From: Sphaerolaimus hirsutus
Lineage: Eukaryota > Nematoda > Chromadorea > Monhysterida > Sphaerolaimidae
Direction: 5' to 3'
Assembly (NCBI GenBank): GCA_964036195.1
Contig: OZ038454.1
Coordinates: forward strand, 29,560,315-29,624,314
DNA: 64,000 bases
Shown: positions 1 to 11,319 of the stretch, in pieces
Layout of the letters: each line of letters starts with the position of its first letter
Position numbering within the stretch: the stretch's first letter is position 1
Made by a program: the position numbers and the translations under genes
The notes under the pieces: model-generated
Seen by the model: only the letters and a program-made list of their open reading frames with translations
Databases searched by the model: none
Told to the model about the DNA's origin: nothing

Positions 1-128
1 TGGGGGGGGGGCACCAGAGTCTGGAGACAATGAAAGTGACACTGGCAATTTTTGCAATCAAAAATAGAATAAAAAGTGCACAGCTTGAGCCGTCCGACTT
101 GGTCAAACGGTCGATAAAATAATCTAGA

Positions 129-369
129 TATACTGGGCAGAACGCACGCTATGCATTTTTCGGAAGGAAACACTCCATCATGACGTCATCGCAAAAAGTT
201 TTTCAAGAACAAAATGTTTTAGGAACATTCACCGCTTGCAGGTGACTCCGCCTTTTTCTTTTTAAACTATTCTTTTTTTGATAAAGTGGGTACATAAGTA
301 TCCTGCTGGCGCGCTATCGACTAAGACATAAGTAATTTTGAACGCATATTCTGCAGTCGGCCGAGTATA
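129..369. mobile_element. TATACTCGGCGG-type TIR element
   Basis: Ends TATACTGGGCAG and GGCCGAGTATA are inverted. The interior includes CACGCTATGCATTTTTC and CATCATGACGTCAT. Three related copies are at 2809-3053, 39607-39827 and 47492-47734. About 240 bp, non-coding. Confidence 0.75.
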
Positions 370-1410
370 TTTTCAACGTGGTCGCAAAGCGACCGCAAAT
401 TTATCCGGTATCTATGAACCCATTGTTGCTATGCGCTCGTGTGCAGCTGTGTTTTGTGGTTCGGAAACTTGCTTCCATTACAATAGGGAATGGCAAAAAA
501 AATTTAAAAAATTTCAATTTAACTACCTATGGTAAAATGCGTTAAGGAATAGTTCATCATTTTTGGAAATTTCGGCTGTTGCGAACTAGTGCGTAGAATA
601 GGATAGATGACTACACCTACAGATTTGATGTAATCCATAAAGCACATCGTATAACCGAAATTTGGGAAACACAATTATGTTTTGAACAAAATTGAGTTTA
701 CCAGAATATAAAGTGTCTGTCAACTGATGTTAACGCAACGGTGATCAAAAATCATTCATTCTGATAATAAACTCAAATGCGTCTAAAACAGATTTATAAA
801 TTTCCCAAATTTCGACCGCATTGTGTGTATGCGGGTCCACACAATAATGTCGCAAATGGCAAAGCACACTGGTCGACAGATTCCTCATTCCGGTAAACTG
901 AAATCCATCCAAAGCTGATTTATCAGTTTCCGAAATTTCAGCCGTCAACTAGTTCACAGCACCAGCAAAAACTGGACGCCCCCCCCCCTAACCAGCCAAA
1001 TGTGCACAGACACCTCAACTTTAAAGTGCGAGCACCTGAAAGCCGCCACTGAGCGGCCATAATTTCAATCATCTAGAATGGTCGTATACGCGCAATATAT
1101 ATCGTGCCGACTGCAGACCAGAGTTGTTAGAATTACTGAACTTTCTTTAAAAGTATATGTAAAGTATAAGTATTTTTTACTCAACGCAAAGTACGCAAAG
1201 TATAGAAAATGTGAAATACTTTTTTCTACTCGTACTCATGCGTAAATGTACCTAAGTAAAATACGTTTTCCCATGAAAATGTAAAAACGAGTACTTTTCC
1301 ACCCTGGAAAACGTAACATCTACTACTTTTTACAAGTGAGAGTGAGTTTTACACTGAAAGACATAAAGATGTCGTTTTTTTGTAATCATTCAGTATTTTG
1401 TTAGAAAAAT
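370..1410. other. Non-coding stretch, repeat-derived
   Basis: No gene seen. It holds old repeat sequence with recurrent GTAAACTC-AAATGCGT motifs and, from about 1120, a TAAAGTA/TACGTAAATG-rich repeat that resumes after the inserted element at 1411-1844 and recurs near 42270-42560 and 57030-57420. Confidence 0.5.
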
Positions 1411-1844
1411 TACCGTATTACCTCGAATTATCCCCCCCCCTTGAATTAACCCCCCCCCCTCGAAACACCCCCCCCCCCTAAATTTTGGCTGAGGAAATAA
1501 TAAACCCCCCCCTCGAAATACCCCCCCTAAAATTGAGTGTAACGTGAACGTACATGACAAATACCGCAGTTTGTGATCTGTACAATGCAGAACACACGTT
1601 AAAACTGACCATTAAGTGACGTTAGGGAAGGGTTTTTGTGTATATACAGTATTATATGCCTATAAACACATATAAATCTACGTGATTGTTCGATTTTTCT
1701 ACGTCTGCGTATGGGGAATCTCCGAAAATTTCTGGCGAAATAATAGATCCCCCCTTCGGATAAACCCCCCCCTCGAATTATCCCCCCTCAAATTTTGCTG
1801 GCGAAATAATAAACCCCCTGGGGGTATTTCGAGGTAATACGGTA
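1411..1844. mobile_element. TACCGTATT-family TIR element with C-run arrays
   Basis: Perfect inverted ends TACCGTATTACCTCGAA and TTCGAGGTAATACGGTA. Inside each end are reiterated TCGAATTA-plus-C-run blocks (CCCCCCCC) on the left and right. It interrupts the AAGTA-rich repeat seen on both sides. Confidence 0.85.
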
Positions 1845-2289
1845 GATATTTCTTCAAAAAAAATTTTTTTTAGCTACAGACAGTTGTGATTTTAGCAACG
1901 AAATTACATTTTCTCTGTACACGTATACTTTTAGAATGTACGCGTAGAAGTGAGTACATTACTTCTTTTGAAGTATATGTAAATGTATTCACCGCGTACT
2001 CGCGTACCCTTATTTTTCGAGTAAATGTATGTACATTTTAGCAACTGTGCTGCAGATACTGTAGCTAGGTGGCTTCGCGTGGAAACAACGCGTACAAGGT
2101 ACCCATGATGAAATATGGAGCCTATTCTTGTCAGCGTGAAGCGTCCATCTAGCGGTGGGGGGGCGCCAATCTGGAAAACGGCGCCATGGCGCCATGAAGA
2201 CATAATGGCGCTGGCCGCAGAGTGCAGCGCCGCAAAGCGCAATGGCTACATAAATTGGGGCTAAATTGGCGCCAATTATAGTCGACAGA

Positions 2290-2806
2290 CATATCATTCT
2301 ACAAAATTGGAAAGTTATATTTTGTTCTTGTACGGAGCGAACGAGAAATTAAAATATTAAAAAAGAAAATGGAAAGATAATAAAAAGGAAAATAAAAATG
2401 TGCGGTTCTTTACGCACTCGTTTACTCCAATTTTTGTGCCGATAGGTGCTGCAAATTTTCGATTATACGTTTACCTACGTTTAATCTAATTCATATTTAG
2501 AAAAGTTACATGCTATCGATTCATTTTGAACAAAAATTGTTACGTTCAAAATTTTGAATTCAGAAAGCGTTCCCGCTTTGTATTTATTCAGATGCTGTCC
2601 ATCCAGACGACGCTTGGATGGCATCATGCCAAAAAACTCAACTACACTTAAACGGGGTTTTGAATTGTGCAGGCACAATTGAATAGTTTCATTCCGTATA
2701 TGCGTAAGCACGAGTCACCAAAACAGAGTTCTACGGGTTGGATACAGCGTGCATGATATGACATCATGCAACTCATTGTATAGTATCATGTCCGCCGAGT
2801 ATACTA
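2290..2806 (-). repeat. Dispersed repeat with a conserved 76-codon open frame
   Basis: Reverse-complement paralogue of 43036-43351 plus 43766-43990. Both copies keep an open frame (2481-2711 here) containing VVEFFGMMPSKRRLDGQHLN and KYKAGT. Most differences between the copies change the amino acid, so coding constraint is not evident. No recognised domain. Confidence 0.55.
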
Positions 2807-2808
2807 GG

Positions 2809-3053
2809 TATACTCAGCGGACCGCACGCTATGCATTTTTCCGAAGGAAAAACTCCATCATGACGTCATAGTCAATAAAATAAAAATCGTTCCAGCAAAA
2901 AAAATAAAATTCCTCGTTTGTGCGCGACTCCGCCTTTTTCTTTTTAAAATATTCTTCTTTTTTGTGAAAGTGCATACATAAGTATCCTGCTGGCGCGTAA
3001 TCGACCAAGACATAACTAATTTTGGGCGCATACTTTGCGGTCCGCCGAGTATA
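2809..3053. mobile_element. TATACTCGGCGG-type TIR element
   Basis: Ends TATACTCAGCGGACCGCA and TGCGGTCCGCCGAGTATA are nearly perfect inverted repeats. The interior is like 129-369. Confidence 0.85.
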
Positions 3054-3340
3054 TTTAAACTACAATAAGCATTGAAAATGGGTGACTTTAAAAAAAATTT
3101 AATTCAATATATCTCAGAAAATCACTCAAAATGAAAAAATGATCAAATCTGCCGATATTTTCAATACCTCACAAATCTCACAGATATTTTTTCAATGCTA
3201 CCTGCGATGGCGCCACTTGGTCGTGACTCCATTTTGACGTGGCGCTGGCGCTGGCGCCATTCCGCCACTAATTGCATCCGTGACTGTTCAGATCAAATCG
3301 ACCCCTTTTTCTTTTTAATGTTAACTAATCATAATAGCCT

Positions 3341-3712
3341 AAATCCTCGAATAAGACCCCAGGGAAGTTATTTTTTCGTCAGACGTTTTGGAGGGGCGAG
3401 TTATTATTTCCCCAGGAAACTTGGACTTAATTCATTGTATGGATGCAGTATGTAAACTCGTTTAATTAAAATATTTCACCGTCCAATAACAACAAAACAA
3501 TGTGTATACACTGCATACACATAATGTATCTGCTGTCGCTGTCATAGGCTACTATTCTTTTATAAATAGTTTTGTATTGTATCCTTTTCATCAGAGGGAG
3601 GAGTTTTTAAGGGGGGGGGGAGTTATTAAAGGGTTTTTTTCGCTCACCCCGCCAGCAGGGGGGACTATTTCAAGGGGGGGTTATTCGAGGGGGGTCTTAT
3701 TCGAGGGTTTTC
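3341..3712. mobile_element. C-run array element (TCCTCGAATAAGACCCC type)
   Basis: Inverted ends TCCTCGAATAAGACCCC and GGGGTCTTATTCGAGG with G-run blocks inside. Related to the TACCGTATT family but without the outer TACCG. Confidence 0.6.
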
Positions 3713-4294
3713 AGGTGTTTTTCACACTTATTCTCAAGAATTAAGATATTTAGGATCAGACGAATTTTAGAAAAACAAAACAACGGTAGCTTCTTTGGTA
3801 TACTAGACATTTACCCTGTAAAGGGTAAAGTCCAATGTTGAATATCATGTGAAATGTCACACATTAAATGTCGTGTAAAATGTAAACTGTCATGCAAAGT
3901 GTCAGGCAAAGTGTCAATTGTCAAGCAAAGTTCATCAGGGGGAATTCTCGACTGCAAAATGAGATTTTTTCTAACGTAAATTGCAAAATTGATTACATAA
4001 AGTGCATGGATTATACATGCCTCTAAATTTAGGTTTCCAAGTGATTTTATATTGAAATTTTATTGAAAAATCCAAAACTCTAAAAATGGCGGACCATGCA
4101 CGTTGAGTTTTTGATATTTCAAAGAGATAGATTACTACTATATACACTTATAAGTAATCAATTTCATGGTTAAATTTCAACAAATTCCAGCTTATAACCC
4201 CCGGCTGAAACTCAACTGCTCGTCCAGGACGATCCAACATGAGATGATCATGAAACAGAAAGAACTTTCCCTACAACCCAATAAATGCGTGCTA

Positions 4295-4760
4295 CTGGCA
4301 CACTCCCAGGACCTGTAAAATGACACATTTTCATTTACCGTATATACTCAAATAATTCCCCCGCCTTAAAAATCCCCCCCCCCCGAAATAATTCCCCCTC
4401 TTAGACGTGTGAGGAAAAATAATTCCCCCCCCTCGAAAAATCCCCCCCTTTAGGCATATGGTAAAGTTTTGCATCCAATTTGAACAGAAATTACATGTTA
4501 TTTCGTAAGTGAATCATATTTAATGACATCAGTTCATATAAACATGCTTAAAATTTTTGACGAAATAATAATTACCCCCTTGAAAAATTCCCCCCTTGAA
4601 TAGTTCCCCCTCAAAAAAGTCTGACAAAAAATAGTTCCCCGGGGGATTATTCAAGTATATACGGTACTTTCTTCACTGAAATTTGACATTCTTCATCGCA
4701 TATTACATGACTTTGGACATGTTGGATGACATTTGACATTTTCCAGGGTCTCGAAGTGGC
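4295..4760. mobile_element. Introner-type palindromic element, intergenic copy
   Basis: Left end CTGGCACACTCCCAGGACCT followed by GTAAAATGACAC; right end TTTGACATTTTCCAGGGTC then TCGAAGTGGCAG. These are the inverted ends of the family that forms KLHDC10 introns 1 and 9. Nested inside at 4336-4666 is a TACCGTATA-type element. A degenerate relative lies at 3815-3945. Confidence 0.65.
4336..4666. mobile_element. TACCGTATA-type element nested in introner-type element
   Basis: Inverted ends TACCGTATATACTCAAATAA and GTATATACGGTA, with AATTCCCCC blocks. Confidence 0.8.
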
Positions 4761-5007
4761 AGCAGAGGCGGTAAACATGTTTCGTTATGCACATATTATA
4801 TACTCGGCACACTCGGCAGACACGATACTCTACAAACAGATAGGAGTTATGTCTTCAGCTGGCAGACGGCCAGCCGAGAACTTATGGAAGGCGTGCTGAT
4901 GGCCAATTGATGACCATCAACACGACGTGATGGCGAGAGTTGATGATGGTGACGAAAGTGATCACGTCATGATGGTGTGTTTCCTCGAGAAAAATGTACG
5001 ACGTAAT

Positions 5008-5450
5008 TAGGGTGTCAAAAAAAATTTTTAACGGAAAACGGAAAGGTAAGGTAAAATTTTTTAACTTCACGGAAAACGAAAAACGGAAAGGTAAAAAACT
5101 TATCGGCCGGAAAACGGAAACGGAATAGTAAAAAATTTCACTCAGCGGAAAATGGAAAACGGAAAGGTAAAAAATTATCATCCGGAAAACGGAAAACGGA
5201 CAAATGAAATGCCGGAAAACGGAAAACGGAAAGTGAAATTTTCACGGAAACGGAAAAAATAAAGTGAGATTTGCACAGAAATGGACAAATATGAGGAGGA
5301 AAACCTGCATGCAAGTTTGCCTGTTTGGCTTTGATTGTAGTAGCTGTACATTCTGCAACTATAAATCATGCCAGTGACTTCACTTGTAGTTCAAGCTTAA
5401 CTGAACCAACAAAAAATCATCAAAAGGTAGCAAAAGTACACTACAACAAC
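5008..5450. mobile_element. Truncated TAGGGTGTC hAT-like element
   Basis: Starts TAGGGTGTCAAAAAAAATTT, then arrays of ACGGAAAACGGAAAGGT. The stretch matches the reverse complement of 19240-19686, including CAAGCTTAACTGAACCAAC. The other end is missing. Confidence 0.75.
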
Positions 5451-5725
5451 AATCAGAATTTAGCAAAAGTGAACCTTGATGTATCTGAACAGTAAAAAGT
5501 ATACTCAGCAGACTGCAAAGTATGTGTCCAAAATTACTTTGTGTTTTTTACAGACTTGGGTACAGAGAAAATTCAATTTAAATGCGCGTACAAAAGAATT
5601 TGCGCTTTGCCAATGAATAAGGAATTGAGCAAGCGAGCAATTGATGCCTCTCGATGTCATCAGTTGACAGTCAACTGAAAAACGGGGTTCAAATGCCTTT
5701 TAGTTAAGTTGACAATTGAAACATA

Positions 5726-6282
5726 TAGGGTGGCCCACGTCAGCCGCGCGGTTTCAATTTGCTCCCAACACGACAATTTTGAATGAAAACAGCTCAAATT
5801 TGGTATGGAGGTAGATAAATGTTCCCCTATTTGTTGTGTTAAGTGCACGGTTCCACATCACAAAAATCATGTCGGAACGTGAAGCACAGTTTAATACATG
5901 TTTGAACGTAGCGCATAGTTTCAATCGTCTACCAAAGCACCAATTGTTCACAAAAATAGTCCAAATTTGGCATGGCAATAGATAAATGTACCCTATTTAG
6001 TATGTTACGTGCACACATTCATATCACAAAATTTGAACATTTATCACATCATATGAAAAACAACGTCACTTCACAGGACCACCTACAATGGTACACGTTC
6101 AAACATGCAAATATGAAACTGTGCTTCTCGCGCTGACACTAAATCTTGCGATATGAAATAGTGCACTTAACACAACAAATGTGGTACATTTACCTACCCC
6201 CACACCAAATTTGAGCAATTTTCATTCAATATTGACGTGTTGGGAGCTAATTGAAACCGTGCGCCTGACGTGGGCCACCCTG
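5726..6282. mobile_element. Mariner-like hairpin TIR element
   Basis: Long inverted ends TAGGGTGGCCCACGTCAG and CTGACGTGGGCCACCCTG, continued inward by CGCACGGTTTCAATT. Flanked by TA on both sides. The interior is also partly inverted (GATAAATG...CACTTAACACAACAAAT). 557 bp, no gene. Confidence 0.75.
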
Positions 6283-6480
6283 TATTTTCTGGACCCCCAC
6301 TGTCAAGCCAAGAAGAGACATAGAACGACCATGCAGTCCGCTATTATGAAAAAAACGCGTTATATATTTATTATAAGCGCCTAATATTTAAAAGTTGACA
6401 GCCAGTCCGCGTTCACCTGAAAAGTATACCGTATTTCTTCTAATAGAACGGCATACCTCTCATAGAAGGGCACCTGCAAT

Positions 6481-7227
6481 TAGGGTTCAAACGGGATCCC
6501 GATCCCGAATCCCGAGAAATTTCGGGATTTTGTGGCTCGATCCCGATCCCGAAACCTCAATCCCGATCCCGATCCCGAAATTTGAAAAAGCCAATCCCGA
6601 TCCCGATCCCGAGATTTTGAAAATCCCAATCCCGATCCCTCAAAGATGCCCCAATCCCGATCGCGATCCCGGAAACATCAACAGACACAAAAGGTGCCAG
6701 AAATGGCACTTTTAAAGGCCCATCCATTTTGTATGCAATGTGCAAAATTTTTGCGCGCGAGCGCGCATTTGCCCACCTCCCTCTATATCTCTGTTGCGTG
6801 GGCATGGACACCACTACAATTAACTTGATACAGTGCCCATTACCATAGTTTAAGGTTAATACACATGCATATAGGGTAGACAGTGGTGTGAATGACAAAA
6901 TGCCAGGCAGCCCATTTCGCAGTGCCTAAATGAATCTATAGCATTTTTTTGTATGCCAATTTAATCCAACTTTCTGCCATCCATTTTTTTGGTGTTTGGG
7001 ACGTTTTGTTAAATATCAGGGGGAAAAACACTGAAAACCAATTTTTTAGGTCCAAATCCCGATCCCGAAAAAACGCCAATCCCGATCCCGTTCCCGAAAT
7101 CTCAAAAAGCCGATCCCGATCTCGATCCCGATCCCCAAAGGTCAATCCCGATCCCGATCCCGATCCTAAAATCTCAAAAAACCAATCCCGATCCCGATCC
7201 CGAAAAGTCAATCCCACTTGAACCCTA
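6481..7227. mobile_element. hAT-like element with ATCCCG arrays
   Basis: Ends TAGGGTTCAAACGGGATCCC and GGATTGACTTTTCGGG, the latter leading into ...TTGAACCCTA. TSD CCTGCAAT / CCTGTAAT (one mismatch). Each end carries about 150-200 bp of reiterated CCCGAT hexamers. The interior has no gene. Confidence 0.85.
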
Positions 7228-7248
7228 CCTGTAATAGAATGGCAGGTA

Positions 7249-9229
7249 TAAACTGGTGGCACATATAAATGAGAAACCCGGTACCTCGTTTTTCACAACA
7301 ACCTCACAGGCAACTGTGCAGCCCAATATGGCTGCCATTTTTTCTGGGGGTGCCCACAACATTTGTCTACATATATGCCAAGTGGCACCCCATGGCACCA
7401 CCCTGTTCTTCTGCTACAGATTGATGAAGTTTTTTTGCCAATTTTTTCCCGGAAAATATAAATGAGAATTTTCAAAAAACCAAACAAAATATAGCTGCGG
7501 TAAAGTGTGCAGCAATTTTTTGGTGTGCTGACAACACAAGGGATGATTACACTTGTGTTGGTGCTTTTTCAAAAAATAAAAATTCCTTGTGGCTTGCCAA
7601 AAGCCATATTTTGACCGGCTGGTCATTTGTGGGTATATTTTGACCCCCATTCCACTACCCCCAGTTAAAAATGGCCCCAATATGCAGACATGTGCTATGA
7701 AGCCATCTTAACAACTATTTTGAACTTTGTCCTAATCCAAATTGTGATTGTAATTGAAAAACCATGATTTTCAACTTTCTGGACATGACATAGTTTTTTG
7801 TCTGACCCATTAAAACTAGATACATAGCACATTGCCCATTGGCCCCAATAGATTTTTTACAGATAATTAGTGCCCACATTGAATGGGCACAATTATTTTG
7901 TTATTTGTGCTGTGACATTGCAGGCGTCGGACACGCTGTCACGCAAGTGCCCTCTTTACACAGGGCCATTTTTATCCTTTGCTATAAAAAATATTTGAGT
8001 GCAAAAACGGGGCCCAGGAGCAGCCATATGTTGCCCCTGACACTGAACAAGCCAATTCTGGCCCCCATGTGCTCCATGAATAGCTTGGGATAGTGGATTG
8101 TCCACGTTCTAAAACCTATGTTTTTCTCAAAAAAAATGTTTCAGTTTGATCAACAACGCCATCATTGTGTGGGGGTTCTGGGGACTCTGAGGGGGTAAAA
8201 AAGTTGTACATAAACACCTTCCCGATCAAGTCCGGCCGCCTATTTTTTTTTTCATTTCGCAGGCCATATCTGGGGTTGCGGGAGGGGTGGAAAACTAAAA
8301 CTTGGGTGGTATATAGGCGCAACCCCCCACTACCCCGCATGAATAAATGGGGCAGCGGCGACTCACTATAGAGGGGGGTCGCCATATACGTGAAAAAAAT
8401 TTGCAACGTTTTCACTGTCCCGCACAGGTCCGGCCCCCGGTTGATTTCTTACACTGCGGGTCCCGTATCTCCAGCTGTGGGAGGGGTATAGATCTAAAAT
8501 TTTTGGGGATGTGTCGTTAACACCCCTCCCCTACTATATACTGGCCAGGCGGTTCTTGGCAACTCACCCCACACTGTGGTGAGTTGCCAAAGACCGCCTG
8601 GCCAGTGTATAGTAGGGGAGGGGTGTTGGCGACGCGTCCCCAAAAGTTTAGATTTATACCCCTCCCACAGGTGGAGGTACGGCACCCGCAGTGAAAGAAA
8701 TCAGTGGGGGCCGGACCTGTGTGGGACACTAAAAAAGCTGCAATTTTTTTTTGCACTCGGCGACCCACCCTGTAGGGGGTCGCCGCGACCCCTTCAATTC
8801 ATGCAAAGTAGAGGGGCGTTGCGCCAATATCTACCCCAAGTTCCAGCTTCTGGCGCGTCCTAGAACAGGAGATAGGACGTCAGAAGTAAAATAAAAAATG
8901 GGGGGCCGGACTTGATCGGGAAGGTGTTTACTTTGAATCTACCAATGTTAAAAAAACTTTTTGGTCTCAAATGTCCAGAAAAAAAATTATTGAAAATTTC
9001 AATTTCATCGGGAACAAAAATTTGTATGGAATTCTCATTTATATTTTCCAGAAAAAATGTGAAAAATTTTTTTTCCTGCACCATAGGTGGCCTGAGGGAG
9101 GTGCCCCCTAGGGTATACATAGTAAATACTTGGGGGCACCCTCACACAAGATGAAAGCCTAACAGCTTGCACGTGGGATTTGTATAATACAATTAAGTGA
9201 TTTTCTCATTTATATTTTCCACCAGTTTA
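7249..9229. mobile_element. TAAACTGGTGG-type TIR element
   Basis: Inverted ends TAAACTGGTGGCACATATAA and TTATATTTTCCACCAGTTTA. A second copy occupies 17562-21338. The interior is non-coding. This copy carries the 716-bp palindrome 8213-8928, absent from the other copy. Confidence 0.75.
8213..8928. mobile_element. 716-bp full-length palindromic element
   Basis: Ends AACACCTTCCCGATCAAGTC and GACTTGATCGGGAAGGTGTT. The empty site in the related copy (GTTGTACATACTTTG near 21030) shows a TA duplication, typical of Tc1/mariner-type insertion. The two halves are inverted copies across the whole length, centred near 8570. Confidence 0.85.
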
Positions 9230-9286
9230 AATCAGATTGGTACAGTGCACAAACTCAAAAACATTTTAAAAAGGGGGAGTGCAAAC

Positions 9287-9955
9287 CAACGATGGAAAAA
9301 ACACAGAAATTGAACACAGAAACTAATCGAGTTTCTGTATTTTTGTTTGACACAGAAACACGGAAACTCATAAATTTTGAAAAACTCAAAACTCAAATGA
9401 GTTTTTTTTGGAGAACACAGAAACACAGAAACACGGGAACACAGAATGTTTTTTGAGTTTTTGAGTGTTTTTTCAGCGAAGCAGTTGAATGCACATTAAT
9501 AAAGTTAAACTAAACAAGATAAGATATGCATGTATAGTATGTAAATATGTACACAATGTATTCATATTATATAATGTTACAAAAAAAAATTAAAGATGGC
9601 ATGCACATCTCATGGTGGATTTGACAAATTAAGTTTCGTCATTTAAGTATACGTTATTACCTCGAATTATTACCATTATTATTATTATTATTAGAATTAT
9701 GTGCAGAACCAATATTTTATAAGAAAACCACTGTTTCCAGATCGAAATGCTGTGAATCAGAATTTTTGGGGGGAAAACTCGAATTTTTTTGGAAAAAAAC
9801 TCCAAAAAACTTGAGTTTTTACAACAACAAAAAAAAACAGAAATAAAAACAGAGATACTCAAGTTTTTTCGAGAAAAAAACTCAAAACACAGGTATTCAT
9901 TTTTGAACAACTCAAAACACAGAAAGTGTTTTTTTGGAGAACTTACCCATCGTTG
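9287..9955. mobile_element. hAT-like element with ACACAGAA arrays
   Basis: Short inverted ends CAACGATGG and CCATCGTTG. TSD GTGCAAAC / GTGCGAAC (one mismatch). Subterminal arrays of ACACAGAAAC / GTTTCTGTG on both sides. Confidence 0.7.
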
Positions 9956-11319
9956 GTGCGAACATCCAATGTTTTCAGATAATAACTATGATTCAGGGTG
10001 TTTTACACATTTGGTTATGTTTGAATTGATGCTATGATGTTTAAATTGTTCATGTTTCATTAATACTACGATGTTCAAATAAGAATGTCTGAAAAGGTTA
10101 GTGAAAAAATAGAACGGCAGCCTCCAATAAAATGGCAGGTAAAACAGTTGACAAAAAAAACGGCGCTCTTCTATTAGAAAAAATAGGGTACTCAGTAGGG
10201 CTCGAGCTCGACTCGACTCAACTCGACACGTGACTCGGGGGTAAAATTGGGTACCGACTCGACCAAAAAAATATGGCCCAAACTCGAGACTCTAGGTTTT
10301 TGCCTGACTCGACTTGAATTTTGGCAAATTTCGAGTCGGGGTTCACCTTTGAATCATGACAAAAATATTTAATTTAATATGCATTTTTAAACACATTTTT
10401 CAAAACATTGGCACTCAAGTGCACATTTCGACACCGAATGCAAAATATATCATTTATTGGCTTGCCATATGCATTGAATGATGTCTCAAATTGAGTTTCT
10501 GATTGCAATACAAATCTACAGAATGAAGCACACCATCTCAAATATGTTGTGCAATGTTGGCACATATCCTAAAACATCTAATGTGGTTGAATAAACTTCG
10601 TTTCGAATTGGTATGAATAAATGAATATGAATAGAACAATGTTTGGCCAGTAAGTGTCTTAGTCACCTTTTCTATAATAGGTGGTGTTGCATGGGGTGAG
10701 CGAGCCCCCACCAGCCTCTGTAAACAAACACTTTCATTCAAAAATACTGCATAAACCTCCAGTTGTAGCTGATTATCTTCATATGATAGATGGTCATGTG
10801 TTCTTTATTAAAATACAAAAAAAAATATGTGTTCCTTACAAAGGAAATTGATTTCCATTCCCTGCCTTGGTTTTACATGTAATTTGCTGGCTGGTTTAGG
10901 GATGTAATTTTTTCAATGATTTCCTTTGAAAATTGCACTTATTATAAAAACCGGGTCAATAAAATATGTTGCTTTTCCATTGCCAGGCTCGTTTTTGTAG
11001 CTTTTTTGTGGCAACATCAAGATAGTGAAAATGTGTGACAAAAAGTTATAGTTTAGCTTTATCTCCACCTATACAATTTCGAGAGAACTGCACGCTAAGG
11101 ATGCTTCAATGCAAAAGATAGGAGGCACAATCACAGGCCTCATTGTGCCCGATTCGTGTGTGTTTTTGCACACAATGCAGTCACTATTTATTAGTACAAA
11201 TGCCCTTTACAAACACGATCCCTTTACAATCTTGACAAACAGGGTTAGTAGATGGCAAAGTTGCTTCCCAAGAATGCAATTGCACATGTATAGGGGGTTG
11301 ACTTGAGTTTTTAGGGGCT

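Noticed and set aside
6395..7262. Open frames rich in PDPDPE / RSRSRS
   Set aside because: They are translations of the CCCGAT arrays at the ends of a hAT-like element; both strands and several frames are open by composition.
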